Source of the DNA: a bacterium
Lineage (GTDB): Bacteria > Bacillota > Clostridia > Oscillospirales > Acutalibacteraceae
Length of the DNA: 64,000 nt
Reading direction: 5' to 3'
Assembly (NCBI GenBank): GCA_020624805.1
Contig: JAHKVW010000006.1
Span: 1-64,000 of the forward strand
Part shown: positions 49,128 through 58,320 of the stretch, one piece after another
Layout: the number at the start of each line of letters is the position of its first letter
How positions within the stretch are numbered: position 1 is the stretch's first letter
The notes under the pieces: generated by a model
Told to the model about the DNA's origin: nothing
What the model saw: only the letters and a program-made list of their open reading frames with translations
Database searches by the model: none
Translations under genes and position numbers: made by a program

Positions 49128-49946
49128 TTTCAGCGCCTTTTTCGGGCATACCTTGGTACATTCGTAGCATAAAATACATTCGGTGGCGTTTTTGCGCTTG
49201 CGGCTGTTGCTGTCGACCTCGACGTCCATGGGGCATACCTTTTTGCACTTGCCGCAGTGCACGCATTTGCTCTCGTCACACTTGACGCGGATCAGGGAAA
49301 AGTAGCTCATCGGCTTTAAGAAAACCGTGATCGGACAGATGTATTTGCAAAACGCGCGGTTGTCTTTGAAAACGAACGCCAGAATGATGCCGACGGCATA
49401 ATACAGGATGTTTCCGCCGAGGAACAGCCAGAACATGATGCGCTCGAGGTTGCCGACGTGCGTCAGGAACAGCGCCGCGACAAGGATCAGCGACAGGGCA
49501 AAGGTGATATAGCGGATGAAGCCGAGCTTTTTGCGCGGAGCCTGCGGGGTCTTATAGGGCAGCAGGTCGAGGATCATCGCCGTCCAGCACGCGTAGCCGC
49601 ACCAGCCGCGTCCGAAGATCAGCGGGCCGAAGATCTTGGCGACGGCATAGTGGATGGTCGCCGCTTCAAAGACGCCGGTGAACAGATAGTACCAAAAGCC
49701 CTCGATCTGCATATTTTCATTGCAGATCAGACCGAGGTAGACCAGCATATAGCTGCCCACCGCGAATTGTACGAATCGCCGCGCGTGTTTCCAACCGGCA
49801 ATATACAGTGCCAGTCCGACCGCGATACAGACGCCGATATAGGAGAAGTTGAACAGATAGAACAGGTTGTCCATCGTCAGCCACAGGGTGATCGCGATCG
49901 CCTCGAATACGGCGAAAATAATCAAAACGGGAAGATATTTCTTCAT
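49125..49946 (-). CDS. Membrane 4Fe-4S protein, NapH/NosR-like
   Basis: This 273-residue protein has about six membrane segments. A WCGYACW motif lies in one loop and CKYICPITVFLKP near residue 205, as in NapH, NosR and RdxA electron carriers. Two ferredoxin-type clusters follow: CVHCGKCKKVCPMD and CILCYECTKVCPKK. It probably passes electrons across or along the membrane. No partner reductase is adjacent. Signal-less start with a modest GGATCC ribosome site. Confidence 0.9.
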   Translation of the reverse strand: MKKYLPVLIIFAVFEAIAITLWLTMDNLFYLFNFSYIGVCIAVGLALYIAGWKHARRFVQFAVGSYMLVYLGLICNENMQIEGFWYYLFTGVFEAATIHYAVAKIFGPLIFGRGWCGYACWTAMILDLLPYKTPQAPRKKLGFIRYITFALSLILVAALFLTHVGNLERIMFWLFLGGNILYYAVGIILAFVFKDNRAFCKYICPITVFLKPMSYFSLIRVKCDESKCVHCGKCKKVCPMDVEVDSNSRKRKNATECILCYECTKVCPKKALK

Positions 49947-50376
49947 GATACGGATCCTTTCAGGGGGTTTGCTCCATCATTATAGTCGATTTGAGCGGAC
50001 TGTGCAAGCCGGGAAAAAGCAAAATTGCGGAAGTGCGGAAAATAAGCGGAATTTGATTACAAAATAATTACATAAAAGAATAATAAATATAGAAAAAGCA
50101 TACAGACGGCAAGGATAAAAACATACAAAATCACTAAAAAAGATTACAAAACATTTTTTCGGTTGACTTTGCGCGGTCTTTGTATTATCGTATTGTATAA
50201 GCAGAATAGGATAGGTGCGTGAGATCCACGCCCGATTTCAACCTACATTTTGATTCATACACGGCATTGTCGTGTGGCATATATTCGGAGTCTCCGCTCG
50301 GGTTTTCGCTTTTGCGGGAATAGGATCGGAGCGCAAAAACAGAAACTAAAGAGAAGTTGTTAGGAAGTGTACAGAT
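49947..50376. other. Intergenic stretch before murA
   Basis: AT-rich at first, with a candidate promoter at 50163-50191, then a leader of about 180 nt before the TTG start of murA. The leader holds a small hairpin, ACACG/CGTGT near 50263, but I see no known riboswitch, ORF or repeat. Confidence 0.5.
50163..50191 (+). promoter_or_regulatory. Candidate promoter of murA
   Basis: TTGACT, 17 bp, TATCGT. The same pair of hexamers with the same spacing is found before the Na/Pi transporter gene (55712-55740). The -10 box is non-standard. Confidence 0.5.
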
Positions 50377-51669
50377 TTGGAAAAGATAGTTATTAACGGC
50401 GGTAAGCCCTTATTCGGTGAAGTAACTGTCAGCGGTGCGAAAAACGCGGCGGTTGCGATCATCCCCGCGGTAGTGCTGTGTGACGAGCCCTGCCGCATCG
50501 AGAACATCCCGAACATTTCCGACGTGTCGCTGATCGCGAATATCCTGCAGGATATGGGCGCGATGGTGCGCCGCGTCGATAAGAACACTTTGGATATCGA
50601 CCCCAGACCCATCAACACTTGGGAGGCGACCCATGACGCGGTGCGTGGTATGCGCGCGTCCTATTATCTGTTGGGCGCGCTGTTGGGACGATTCCATAAC
50701 GCGAAGGTCGCTCTGCCCGGCGGCTGTAACTTTGGTGTGCGTCCGATCGACCAGCACCTCAAGGGCTTTGCGATGATGGGCGCGCACAATGAGCTCGTCA
50801 ACGGCGCGGTCATCGAGAGCACCACCTCCGGCTCCTTCCACGGCGCAAGAGTGTATTTCGACACGGTATCGGTCGGCTCGACCATCAACCTGATGCTCGC
50901 CGCTGTCAAGGCGGAGGGTCAGACCATCCTCGAGAACGCCGCCAAGGAACCGCATATCGTTGATTTGGCGAACTTCCTCAACTCTATGGGCGCCAACATC
51001 CGCGGCGCCGGTACCGACGTCATCAAGATCCGCGGCGTGGATTATCTGCGCGGCGTTACCTATTCCATCATTCCCGACCAGATCGAGGCGGGCACCTATA
51101 TGGCTGCCGCCGCCGCGACCAGAGGCAGGATCACGATCCGCAACATCACCCCGAAGCATCTTGAGAGCATCAGCTCCAAGCTCATGGAGATGGGCTGTGA
51201 GATCGAAGAATATGATGAGGCGGTCATCGTAGACGCGACCAAGCGTCCGCTCAACCGCGTCAACATCAAGACGATGCCTCACCCCGGTTTCCCGACCGAC
51301 TGCCAGCCGCAGTTTGTCGCACTGCTGTCTACCGTCAAGGGAACCTCAATCGTGAATGAGAGCGTGTGGGATAACCGCTATCAGTATGTCAGCGAGCTCG
51401 TTCGCATGGGCGCGAAGATCTCTGTCGAGGGCAGACTCGCGATCATCGAGGGCGGTAAGCTGACCGGTGCTCCGGTCAAGGCGACCGACCTGCGTGCCGG
51501 CGCGGCGATGGTGATCGCCGGACTGGTGGCAGACGGCACCACAAGCATCTCGAACATCAATTACATCGAACGCGGTTATTCGGATGTGGTCACCAAGTTC
51601 CAGAGCTTAGGCGCGGATATCAAGAAGATCTATCTTCCCGATCACAAGCACATCGCGACAACAGCTTAA
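50377..51669 (+). CDS. murA: UDP-N-acetylglucosamine 1-carboxyvinyltransferase
   Basis: This 430-residue enzyme carries out the first committed step of peptidoglycan synthesis. The opening INGGKPLFGEVTVSGAKNAAV, the catalytic loop LPGGCNFGVRPIDQHLKG with the fosfomycin-binding cysteine, and DLRAGAAMVIAGLVA are conserved. The cysteine is retained, so fosfomycin sensitivity at the target is expected. TTG is the start codon, with AGGAAG about 9 bp before. A long leader precedes it and a terminator follows. Confidence 0.95.
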   Translation: MEKIVINGGKPLFGEVTVSGAKNAAVAIIPAVVLCDEPCRIENIPNISDVSLIANILQDMGAMVRRVDKNTLDIDPRPINTWEATHDAVRGMRASYYLLGALLGRFHNAKVALPGGCNFGVRPIDQHLKGFAMMGAHNELVNGAVIESTTSGSFHGARVYFDTVSVGSTINLMLAAVKAEGQTILENAAKEPHIVDLANFLNSMGANIRGAGTDVIKIRGVDYLRGVTYSIIPDQIEAGTYMAAAAATRGRITIRNITPKHLESISSKLMEMGCEIEEYDEAVIVDATKRPLNRVNIKTMPHPGFPTDCQPQFVALLSTVKGTSIVNESVWDNRYQYVSELVRMGAKISVEGRLAIIEGGKLTGAPVKATDLRAGAAMVIAGLVADGTTSISNINYIERGYSDVVTKFQSLGADIKKIYLPDHKHIATTA

Positions 51670-51681
51670 TCAAAGATTTGA

Positions 51682-51707
51682 AAAAGCCACCTCAGGGTGG
51701 CTTTTCT
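51682..51707 (+). terminator. Terminator of murA
   Basis: AAAAGCCACC/GGTGGCTTTT perfect stem with a short loop, ending in TTTTCT. Confidence 0.88.
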
Positions 51708-51785
51708 AATGAGTAATGAATTCTGAAAAAACGGTGGGCTGTGTTCGCACCCGAATGGCAGTTTTTTGAAGGGAATTATACATCA

Positions 51786-52574
51786 ATGGCTAAAATCGTA
51801 CCGCTCTTCTCGTCGAGCAAGGGCAATTCCTATTACATACAGGGCAACGGCTCCGCGATCCTGATCGACGCGGGCCGCAACCTCAAACAGATCGAGCTGG
51901 CGCTTTCCGCGAACGATCTTTCACTTCGCAACGTCGGCGCGATCTTTGTCACGCATGAACATTCCGACCACATCAGCGCGCTCAAGGTGCTGCTCAAGCG
52001 CTATGATATCCCGCTCTACACCTCCCGCGGTACGCTCGAATATCTGACGCAAAACGACAAGGTGCCCGCGACGGCAAGCCTGAACGTAATCGAGGAAATC
52101 ATCGAGACAGATGACTTTCGCGTTCAGCGCGTCGCGACCTCGCATGACGCGGCGGAGCCCTGCGGTTACTTCATCACCACACCCGACGGGCGGAGGGTGA
52201 GCGTCGTGACAGACACGGGTTATCTGACCGATGACGCGCGCACGGCGATCTCCCGCTCCCATCTCGCGGTCGTTGAATCCAACCACGATATCGATATGCT
52301 TCGTGAGGGGATGTATCCGTATATCTTGAAGAAGCGCATCCTGTCCGCTAACGGACGCCTGAGCAACGCCGCCTTTGCGGAGGCGATGCCCGATTTTGTC
52401 GGCGCGGGACTTACGCGGATCATCCTCGGACACCTGAGTGAGGAGAACAACACGCCGCACCTCGCGCTGAATGAAACGGTCGATTCGCTCAACCACGCGG
52501 GAATGGTGCTGAACGCCGACTATACGCTGGACGTCGCACCCGTCGTCACCAACGGAAAATCCGTGATTTTTTGA
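51786..52574 (+). CDS. MBL-fold metallohydrolase (WalJ/YycJ-like)
   Basis: This 262-residue metallo-β-lactamase fold protein has the metal motif THEHSDH, with further ligands in ATSHDA, VTDTGYL and GHLSEENN. The beginning (PLFSSSKGNSYYIQG) is typical of the WalJ/YycJ family, which in Bacillus lies near the WalRK genes and affects cell-wall or DNA homeostasis. Here it lies next to murA and rlmH; rlmH is a known neighbour. The start chosen is ATG 51786 (MAKIVPLFSS). Confidence 0.92.
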   Translation: MAKIVPLFSSSKGNSYYIQGNGSAILIDAGRNLKQIELALSANDLSLRNVGAIFVTHEHSDHISALKVLLKRYDIPLYTSRGTLEYLTQNDKVPATASLNVIEEIIETDDFRVQRVATSHDAAEPCGYFITTPDGRRVSVVTDTGYLTDDARTAISRSHLAVVESNHDIDMLREGMYPYILKKRILSANGRLSNAAFAEAMPDFVGAGLTRIILGHLSEENNTPHLALNETVDSLNHAGMVLNADYTLDVAPVVTNGKSVIF

Positions 52575-52623
52575 TGGTAGGGTGCGGTGATGTATCATAT
52601 AACAGAAGGCAGTCTTTCGTAAA

Positions 52624-52690
52624 AAGGCAACCCTCCGACCAATTTGCCTCAGTCGGCAAATTGCCCACCTCCCTTAGAAAAGGGAGGCTG
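52624..52690. repeat. Family A repeat, variant
   Basis: CAACCCTCCGACC...CAGTCGGCAAATTGCCCACC and the arms CCTCCCTTA/AAGGGAGG, a variant form between walJ-like and rlmH genes. Confidence 0.6.
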
Positions 52691-52766
52691 ATAAGCGTAC
52701 CGTATATAACAAAACCCTATATAGGGTTCGGCGGGAGCAAGCCCCCGCCCTACAGGAGTGATCCCA

Positions 52767-53246
52767 ATGCTTACGATCAATATCATCTGCGTCGGCAAGC
52801 TCAAGGAGCGGTATTGGCGCGACGCGGTCGAAGAATACAGCAAGCGGATGAAGCCGCTGTGCAAACTGAATATCGTGGAACTCAGTGAAGAACGCGTGGG
52901 TGATGATCCGTCCGACGCGCAGATCAGGCACACGATCACCGCTGAAAGCGAGCGGATCATGCAGAAGCTCGGCAAGGGCGACTATGTGATCGCGATGTGC
53001 GTGGAGGGAAAGAACATCAGCTCCGAGGAGCTGTCGCAGAGGATCGAAGAAACCTGTTTGACGCACAGCACGATCGACCTGATTATCGGCGGCAGCTGGG
53101 GACTGAGCGATGAGCTCAAAGCGCTCGCGGATATGAAGCTCAGCATGGGGAAGATGACCTTTCCGCATCAGCTGTGCCGCGTGATGCTGCTCGAACAGCT
53201 CTACCGCGCGTTCCAGATCAGTAAGGGGACAAAATACCATAAATAA
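52767..53246 (+). CDS. rlmH: 23S rRNA pseudouridine-1915 N3-methyltransferase
   Basis: This 159-residue SPOUT methyltransferase modifies the ribosomal decoding-region pseudouridine in 23S rRNA. Standard length; VGKLKERYWRDAVEEY near the start, then LIIGGSWGLSDE and the C-terminal AFQISKGTKYHK are diagnostic. AGGAG before ATG 52767 sets the start; the track's GTG lies in the ribosome site. Confidence 0.96.
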   Translation: MLTINIICVGKLKERYWRDAVEEYSKRMKPLCKLNIVELSEERVGDDPSDAQIRHTITAESERIMQKLGKGDYVIAMCVEGKNISSEELSQRIEETCLTHSTIDLIIGGSWGLSDELKALADMKLSMGKMTFPHQLCRVMLLEQLYRAFQISKGTKYHK

Positions 53247-53398
53247 TGAGGAATTAGTAATTAGTAATTAGGAATGAATGGTGGGCAGAGCCCACACCCA
53301 TTGATAAAAGGAACTGTAACGATTCAATCCCCGCTGTTAGAATCCAAAACGCGAAGCGTTTCCCGCAATTCCTAATTCCTAACTCCTAATTCCTAATT
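53247..53398. repeat. Family C repeat between rlmH and rqcH
   Basis: GAATTAGTAATTAGTAATTAGG on the left and CCTAATTCCTAACTCCTAA on the right form long inverted arms. Inside are a GGGCAGAGCCC hairpin and the AAAACGCGAAGCGTTTCCC core. It fills the whole gap and abuts the rqcH ribosome site. Confidence 0.75.
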
Positions 53399-53414
53399 GA
53401 ATCGAGGTGAAAAC

Positions 53415-55103
53415 ATGGCATTTGACGGAATCATGATGACGATGGTGCGGCGCGAGATGAGCGACGTGCTGATCTCTTCGCGCGTCAGTCAGATCTATCA
53501 GCCGGCGCGTGACGAATTGGTATTTGCTTTCCGCACGCAGGAGGGTACAAAGAAGGTGCTGATCCGCCTGTCGGATTCCGCGCGCGTGCATATCTCCGCC
53601 TGTTCCATCGAGAATCCTCCCGTACCGCCGATGCTGTGTATGCTTTTGAGAAAGCGTCTCGGCGGCGCAAGGCTCAGCGATATCACCCAGCCGAAGAACG
53701 AGCGTGTGATGTGCCTGCATTTTGAGGCGGTCAATGAGATCGGTGACCGTGAACAGCTGCGGCTGTATATCGAGATCATGGGACGGTACTCCAACGCCGT
53801 GCTCACCGACGGTGAGGACAGGGTGATCGATACTGTGAGAAGGATCGATTTTTCCGTATCCGAGGAGCGCGTATTGCTCCCGAAGATGCCGTATGAGCTG
53901 CCGCGTATGCAGGATAAGCTGTGTATCGAAGAATGTACGGCCGAAGAGATCGTCGAGCGGATCGAGGCGCTGGGCGGCGATGACCGCGCGGTATTGAACA
54001 CCATCCAAGGCACTTCGCCGATGGTCGCGCGCGAGATCTGTTTCCGCGCTGCAGATAGTGATATGCTCACGCAGGTGCGGGCGCTCCAAGAGATGGTCAC
54101 ATCCGGCAGGGGAGAGCCGACCTTGATCGATAAGGCGGACGGCTCGCCGATGGATTTTTGCTTTATGGATGTGCAACAATACGAGGGCGCGCTGAATGTC
54201 CGACATTTCGATACCTACAGCGAGCTGCTCGACACCTTCTTTTCCGATCGCGACCGTATCGCGCGGATGAAGGCGAAATCCGCCGATATCGGCAAGCTGC
54301 TGAGCAATACTATCGACCGCCTGTCGCGCAAGATCAATCTGCAAAGAGCGGATCTGAAAAAATGCGCCGACCGTGAACAACTGCGGATCAAGGGCGATCT
54401 GTTGCAGGCGAACCTGTACCGCATTGAGCGCGGAGCGACTGCCGTAACGGTAGAGAACTTCTATGCCGAGGACAACGCGCCGATAACGATCCGTCTCAAT
54501 CCCACGATCTCTCCCGCAATGAATGCCCAGCGATTCTATAAAGAGTATAACAAGGCAAAAACGCGTGAAACGATGCTCACCGAGCAGATCGAAAAGGCGA
54601 CGGAGGAGCTCAGCTACATTGAGAGCGTGCAGGATGAGCTGTCCCGCTGTGAGACGGAATCGGAGCTGTCCGCGATCCGCGCGGAGCTGAGAGAACAGGG
54701 ATATATCAAGGCGCAAAAGGGGAATGTCAAGCGCAAGGATAAGCCCCTGCCGCCGATCGAATACACAAGCTCCGACGGGTTCAGGGTTTTGGTCGGCAGG
54801 AACAATAAGCAGAATGATCTTTTGACGCTGAAAACAGCGCAAAAGAATGATATGTGGCTGCACACCAAGGGCATCCACGGCACACATGTCATCATTTGCG
54901 CCGAGGGCAAAGAGATCAGCGATACCGCGATCATGGAGGCGGCACAGATCGCCGCCGCTCACAGCAAGGGCAGGGACAGCACGCAGGTGCCGGTCGATTA
55001 CACCCGCGTCAAAAATGTGAGCAAGCCCAACGGCGCTCTGCCCGGCAAGGTGATCTACGTGCGTTACAACACGGTGTACGTCAAGCCGCACATACCTTCC
55101 TGA
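53415..55103 (+). CDS. rqcH: Ribosome quality-control protein RqcH (NFACT family)
   Basis: This 562-residue protein is the bacterial counterpart of Rqc2/NEMF, which binds stalled 50S subunits and adds alanine tails to the trapped peptide. The NFACT-N domain starts MAFDGIMMTMVRREM with the EIMGRYSNAVL motif. Helix-hairpin-helix and coiled-coil (about 270-430) parts follow, and then the NFACT-R domain (GRNNKQNDLL, MWLHTKGIHGTHVII). Older names are fibronectin-binding protein FbpA. GAGGTG precedes ATG 53415. Its partner RqcP is not in the window. Confidence 0.94.
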   Translation: MAFDGIMMTMVRREMSDVLISSRVSQIYQPARDELVFAFRTQEGTKKVLIRLSDSARVHISACSIENPPVPPMLCMLLRKRLGGARLSDITQPKNERVMCLHFEAVNEIGDREQLRLYIEIMGRYSNAVLTDGEDRVIDTVRRIDFSVSEERVLLPKMPYELPRMQDKLCIEECTAEEIVERIEALGGDDRAVLNTIQGTSPMVAREICFRAADSDMLTQVRALQEMVTSGRGEPTLIDKADGSPMDFCFMDVQQYEGALNVRHFDTYSELLDTFFSDRDRIARMKAKSADIGKLLSNTIDRLSRKINLQRADLKKCADREQLRIKGDLLQANLYRIERGATAVTVENFYAEDNAPITIRLNPTISPAMNAQRFYKEYNKAKTRETMLTEQIEKATEELSYIESVQDELSRCETESELSAIRAELREQGYIKAQKGNVKRKDKPLPPIEYTSSDGFRVLVGRNNKQNDLLTLKTAQKNDMWLHTKGIHGTHVIICAEGKEISDTAIMEAAQIAAAHSKGRDSTQVPVDYTRVKNVSKPNGALPGKVIYVRYNTVYVKPHIPS

Positions 55104-55118
55104 CGACAGGAGAAGAAC

Positions 55119-55613
55119 ATGGATCAAGATTGTTGTTTTACAGAGGGAAAGAATTGGTTCCGGTACAGAGTCGGCGCGATCATCATTGAGGACGGATGCG
55201 TCCTGCTGGTCGGAAACGAAAAGGAAGATTATCTCTATTCCGTCGGTGGCGGCGTCCGGCACGGCGAAACAGCTCGACAGGCTGTTTTGCGCGAGGTATT
55301 CGAGGAAACGGGCGTTCGGTATGAGATCGATCGGCTTGCCGTTGTTCACGAGAATTTCTGGAACGGTGACGGCGCTTATGACAAAGGCTTATCCTGTCAT
55401 GAGATCTCGCTGTATTTCTTAATGAAACCGCGCGGCACACAGGAGCTGAACAGCGACAGCTATACCCATTTCAACGATAAAGAAAGCATGGTTTGGATTC
55501 CGATAGATGAGCTGAACCACTATCGCTTCTATCCCTCGTTTTTAAAGGATTATCTAAACACGGAGCACGACGCGGTCGAGCATATCGTGACGGATGAAAG
55601 AACAAAACAATAA
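55119..55613 (+). CDS. NUDIX hydrolase
   Basis: This 164-residue protein has a complete NUDIX box GGGVRHGETARQAVLREVFE continuing EETGV. The layout fits small nucleotide-sugar or damaged-nucleotide pyrophosphatases; the substrate is not evident. It follows rqcH by 15 bp, with AGGAG before ATG, so the two are co-transcribed. It is not closely related to the NUDIX protein at 7095. Confidence 0.9.
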   Translation: MDQDCCFTEGKNWFRYRVGAIIIEDGCVLLVGNEKEDYLYSVGGGVRHGETARQAVLREVFEETGVRYEIDRLAVVHENFWNGDGAYDKGLSCHEISLYFLMKPRGTQELNSDSYTHFNDKESMVWIPIDELNHYRFYPSFLKDYLNTEHDAVEHIVTDERTKQ

Positions 55614-55711
55614 AATTGTTTTTGGTGATTTTATATGCACAGAAGCGGGAAGTATTGTATACTTTGCCGATTTTGTGCATTTTTCTTTTTATTTTCTTTT
55701 TGGGAAAATAA

Positions 55712-55740
55712 TTGACTTTTCGATTTAGTATTATTATCGT
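55712..55740 (+). promoter_or_regulatory. Candidate promoter of the Na/Pi transporter gene
   Basis: TTGACT, 17 bp, TATCGT, the same hexamers as before murA. Confidence 0.5.
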
Positions 55741-55847
55741 AGGGTAATTTGAAAACACCCTATATAACAGAATAGAGTATCGCCCCCCGCGATACCCGCA
55801 TTTCAGCTTGATTTCTCAGCAAAAAGCTGCAAAAAATGGAGTTCAAA

Positions 55848-57497
55848 ATGAGTATAGTGTTTACTTTATTCAAGGTGCTCGGAGGACTGGGACTTTTCTT
55901 CCTCGGTATGAAGTACATGGGAGAAGGTCTCGAGCTTGCCGCAGGTAACAAGCTGCGTACCCTGCTCGAAAAGATCACCTCCAACCGATTCCTCGGGATG
56001 TTGGTCGGTCTGGCTGTCACCGCCGTGATCCAAAGCTCGTCGGCGACCGACGCGATGGTGGTCGGCTTTACCAACGCGGGTTTGATGGAGCTGTCACAGA
56101 CGGTTGGTATCCTCTTCGGCGCGAAGATCGGTACCTGTGTGACCTCGGTGCTGTTGTCATTTGACATCAAGAGCATCGTCCCGCTGTTTATCTTCCTCGG
56201 CGTTATCGTGATGATGTTCGCCAAGAAGAACAAGTATAAGTATTACGGACAGATCCTCGCCGGCTTCGGTATCCTCTTCTTCGGTATGGATATGATGTCC
56301 GGCGCGCTCAAGACGCTGAATGAAAACGGCTTGATCGACGGGATCCTGTCGAGCGTCAATAATCCGTTCGTCGGTATCCTGCTCGGCACGGCGGTCACCG
56401 CTGTGATCCAGAGCTCGTCCGCTTCCGTCGGTATCCTGATGGCGTTGGCTTCCGCAGGCGCGATCAATATCGATCAGGCGATCTTCATCGTATTCGGCAT
56501 GAACCTCGGTGCGACTGTTCCGGCGTTCCTTTCCGCCGCAGGCGCAAAGCGCAACGCAAAGCAGGTCGCGGTTCTGAATATGCTGATCACGTTGACCGGT
56601 GTGATCATCCTGACGCCGCTGACGATGCTGCTCCCCGTAGCGGATACCATCCAAAAGCTATTGCCCGCCAGTGCCGCAGCGCAGATCTCAGCCGCTCATA
56701 TCTTCTTTAACGTAGCGATGACGATCATCCTGCTGCCGTTCGCGTCCTTGCTGGTCAAGCTGACTCAGAAGATCCTTCCCTACGAGGAGGATCCGGAAAA
56801 GGACAAGATGGCGGTCGAATATATCGACAACCGTATTCTGACCACCCCTCCCATGGCGGTGCTGCAGTGTGAAAAAGAAGTCGCGCGCATGAGCCGTCTG
56901 GTGCAGAAGAACTATAACCGCGCGATGATCGCGTTCTTCGATCGGGACAAGGAATCGATCGACAAGGTGATCGACCGGGAGAAGGTCATCGACTATCTCT
57001 CCAAGGAGATCACCGACTATATCGTGAAGATCAACGCCCTTGATCTGGATGATCACGACAGACAGATCGTCGCGGCGATGTACAGCGCGATCCAGGATCT
57101 GGAGCGTATCGGCGACCATGCCGAGAACATCGTTGAATATGTGCGTTCTATTATCGAAAACAACCTCTCCTTCTCCGATACGGCGATGGGGGAGATGCGC
57201 GATATCAGCGACAAGTGCCGCAGCCTGATGGAGCTGAGCTTTGCGATGTTCAACGCGCAGGGCGGTTCACCCGAGCTGATCGAGCGTATCATCCAGGCGG
57301 AGGACAGCGTGGATGACTGCAAGGATGATTACAAGCAGAACCACATCCAGCGCATGAACAAGGGCGAGTGCAACGCCGAGGCGGGCACGACCTTCTTGAA
57401 TATGCTGATCGATATCGAGCGTATCGGCGACCACGCGATCAACGTAGCGTTCGCGATCCCGAACAGACAGAAGAGCGTCATTACTGCCGCTGTCTGA
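55848..57497 (+). CDS. Na/Pi cotransporter family protein with PhoU-like domain
   Basis: This 549-residue membrane protein has two Na/Pi cotransporter repeats, each with the QSSSA signature (AVIQSSSATDAM and AVIQSSSASVGIL), and about eight membrane segments (1-310). A cytoplasmic PhoU-like helical domain follows (about 340-540), with DLERIGDHAENI and DIERIGDHAINV repeats. It probably imports phosphate with sodium, or exports it when phosphate is high. GGAG before ATG 55848 supports this start, with ATG 55836 an alternative. A strong terminator follows. Confidence 0.93.
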   Translation: MSIVFTLFKVLGGLGLFFLGMKYMGEGLELAAGNKLRTLLEKITSNRFLGMLVGLAVTAVIQSSSATDAMVVGFTNAGLMELSQTVGILFGAKIGTCVTSVLLSFDIKSIVPLFIFLGVIVMMFAKKNKYKYYGQILAGFGILFFGMDMMSGALKTLNENGLIDGILSSVNNPFVGILLGTAVTAVIQSSSASVGILMALASAGAINIDQAIFIVFGMNLGATVPAFLSAAGAKRNAKQVAVLNMLITLTGVIILTPLTMLLPVADTIQKLLPASAAAQISAAHIFFNVAMTIILLPFASLLVKLTQKILPYEEDPEKDKMAVEYIDNRILTTPPMAVLQCEKEVARMSRLVQKNYNRAMIAFFDRDKESIDKVIDREKVIDYLSKEITDYIVKINALDLDDHDRQIVAAMYSAIQDLERIGDHAENIVEYVRSIIENNLSFSDTAMGEMRDISDKCRSLMELSFAMFNAQGGSPELIERIIQAEDSVDDCKDDYKQNHIQRMNKGECNAEAGTTFLNMLIDIERIGDHAINVAFAIPNRQKSVITAAV

Positions 57498-57519
57498 TCA
57501 TATAACTGAATAAAGAATG

Positions 57520-57560
57520 ATCGGCGGTGAGTGCTGTACTCACCGCCGATTTTGTTTTTG
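57520..57560 (+). terminator. Terminator of the Na/Pi transporter gene
   Basis: ATCGGCGGTGAG/CTCACCGCCGAT perfect stem followed by TTTGTTTTT. Confidence 0.93.
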
Positions 57561-57564
57561 TATC

Positions 57565-57620
57565 GTCATTGCGAAGCCCCTTGACGCGCGTGTCAAGGGG
57601 CTGTGGTAATCTCAACCGAT
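57565..57620. repeat. Family B repeat
   Basis: GTCATTGCGA, then stem AGCCCCTTGACGCG/CGTGTCAAGGGGCT, then GGTAATCTCAACCGATCG. Confidence 0.65.
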
Positions 57621-57635
57621 CGTTTATCGATACGA

Positions 57636-58319
57636 TTATTTGATTTTCAGTGTGCGCAGATAGGTTTTTTGCTCCGCGGTGATGCGGTAGCTCTCCACCG
57701 CCTTTTGGATCGTTTTATTATGTACCCACGGCTCCAGCCGTCGCCCGGTCAGATAGGGCAGAACAGCGTCATACTGCTTGGCGAGTGCGGTAGCGAAATA
57801 CCATGCCTGCATCATGCGGACGTAGTATTCTTTGCTGTGTACCGCGGCGACCATATCGGGATAGCGGGTCGCAAAGCGGTCATTGAGGAAATAGTTCATC
57901 AGACAGAGGATGCCGTAGCGTACGGTGTAGGGGTGGTCGTCCTTCAGCCACCGGTCGATATGCGGCAGGAGTCGCTCGGGGTCGCGGTCGAACGCCTTGA
58001 AGCGCATGGAGTCGGTCAGCGCCCAGCTGTTGAGATACGGCAACAGGCGATCTGCCTGTTGTAATGCTTCGTCAAAGTCCTTGATGCAGCCGATGATGAA
58101 GCTATGGAGCTGGTATTCTTCAAAGTATTCATGTGGGAGAATGTCGATAAAATCCGCCGCTTCATCCGTCCCTTTCAGCTCCTTGGCGAGCGCCCTGAGC
58201 GCAGGGATCCGTATGCCGATGATGGTATCGGGGTCGACAGACGGATTCAGCTTGACGGAGCCTGCTTGATAGCCTTTATCCTGCATACTGAACAAACGTG
58301 TTTGTGTTTCAGTCATCAT
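57636..58319 (-). CDS. DNA alkylation repair protein (AlkD-like)
   Basis: This protein of about 227 residues consists of helical repeats. It starts MMTETQTRLFSMQDKGYQAGSVKLNPSVD, followed by the GIRIPALRALAKEL segment and repeats such as WALTDSMRFKAF, TVRYGILCLMNYFL and YYVRMMQAWYFA, which fit AlkD DNA glycosylases (removal of alkylated bases). The 71 codons that the track adds run through a palindromic repeat and the trxB end. The best ribosome site (GGGAG) before ATG 58319 lies in that repeat. Its ATG is 2 bp from the trxB stop. Confidence 0.87.
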   Translation of the reverse strand: MMTETQTRLFSMQDKGYQAGSVKLNPSVDPDTIIGIRIPALRALAKELKGTDEAADFIDILPHEYFEEYQLHSFIIGCIKDFDEALQQADRLLPYLNSWALTDSMRFKAFDRDPERLLPHIDRWLKDDHPYTVRYGILCLMNYFLNDRFATRYPDMVAAVHSKEYYVRMMQAWYFATALAKQYDAVLPYLTGRRLEPWVHNKTIQKAVESYRITAEQKTYLRTLKIK

Positions 58320-58320
58320 T

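Noticed and set aside
53379-55349. 656-residue minus-strand ORF opposite rqcH
   Set aside because: Shadow of rqcH; no start signals and no recognisable domains.
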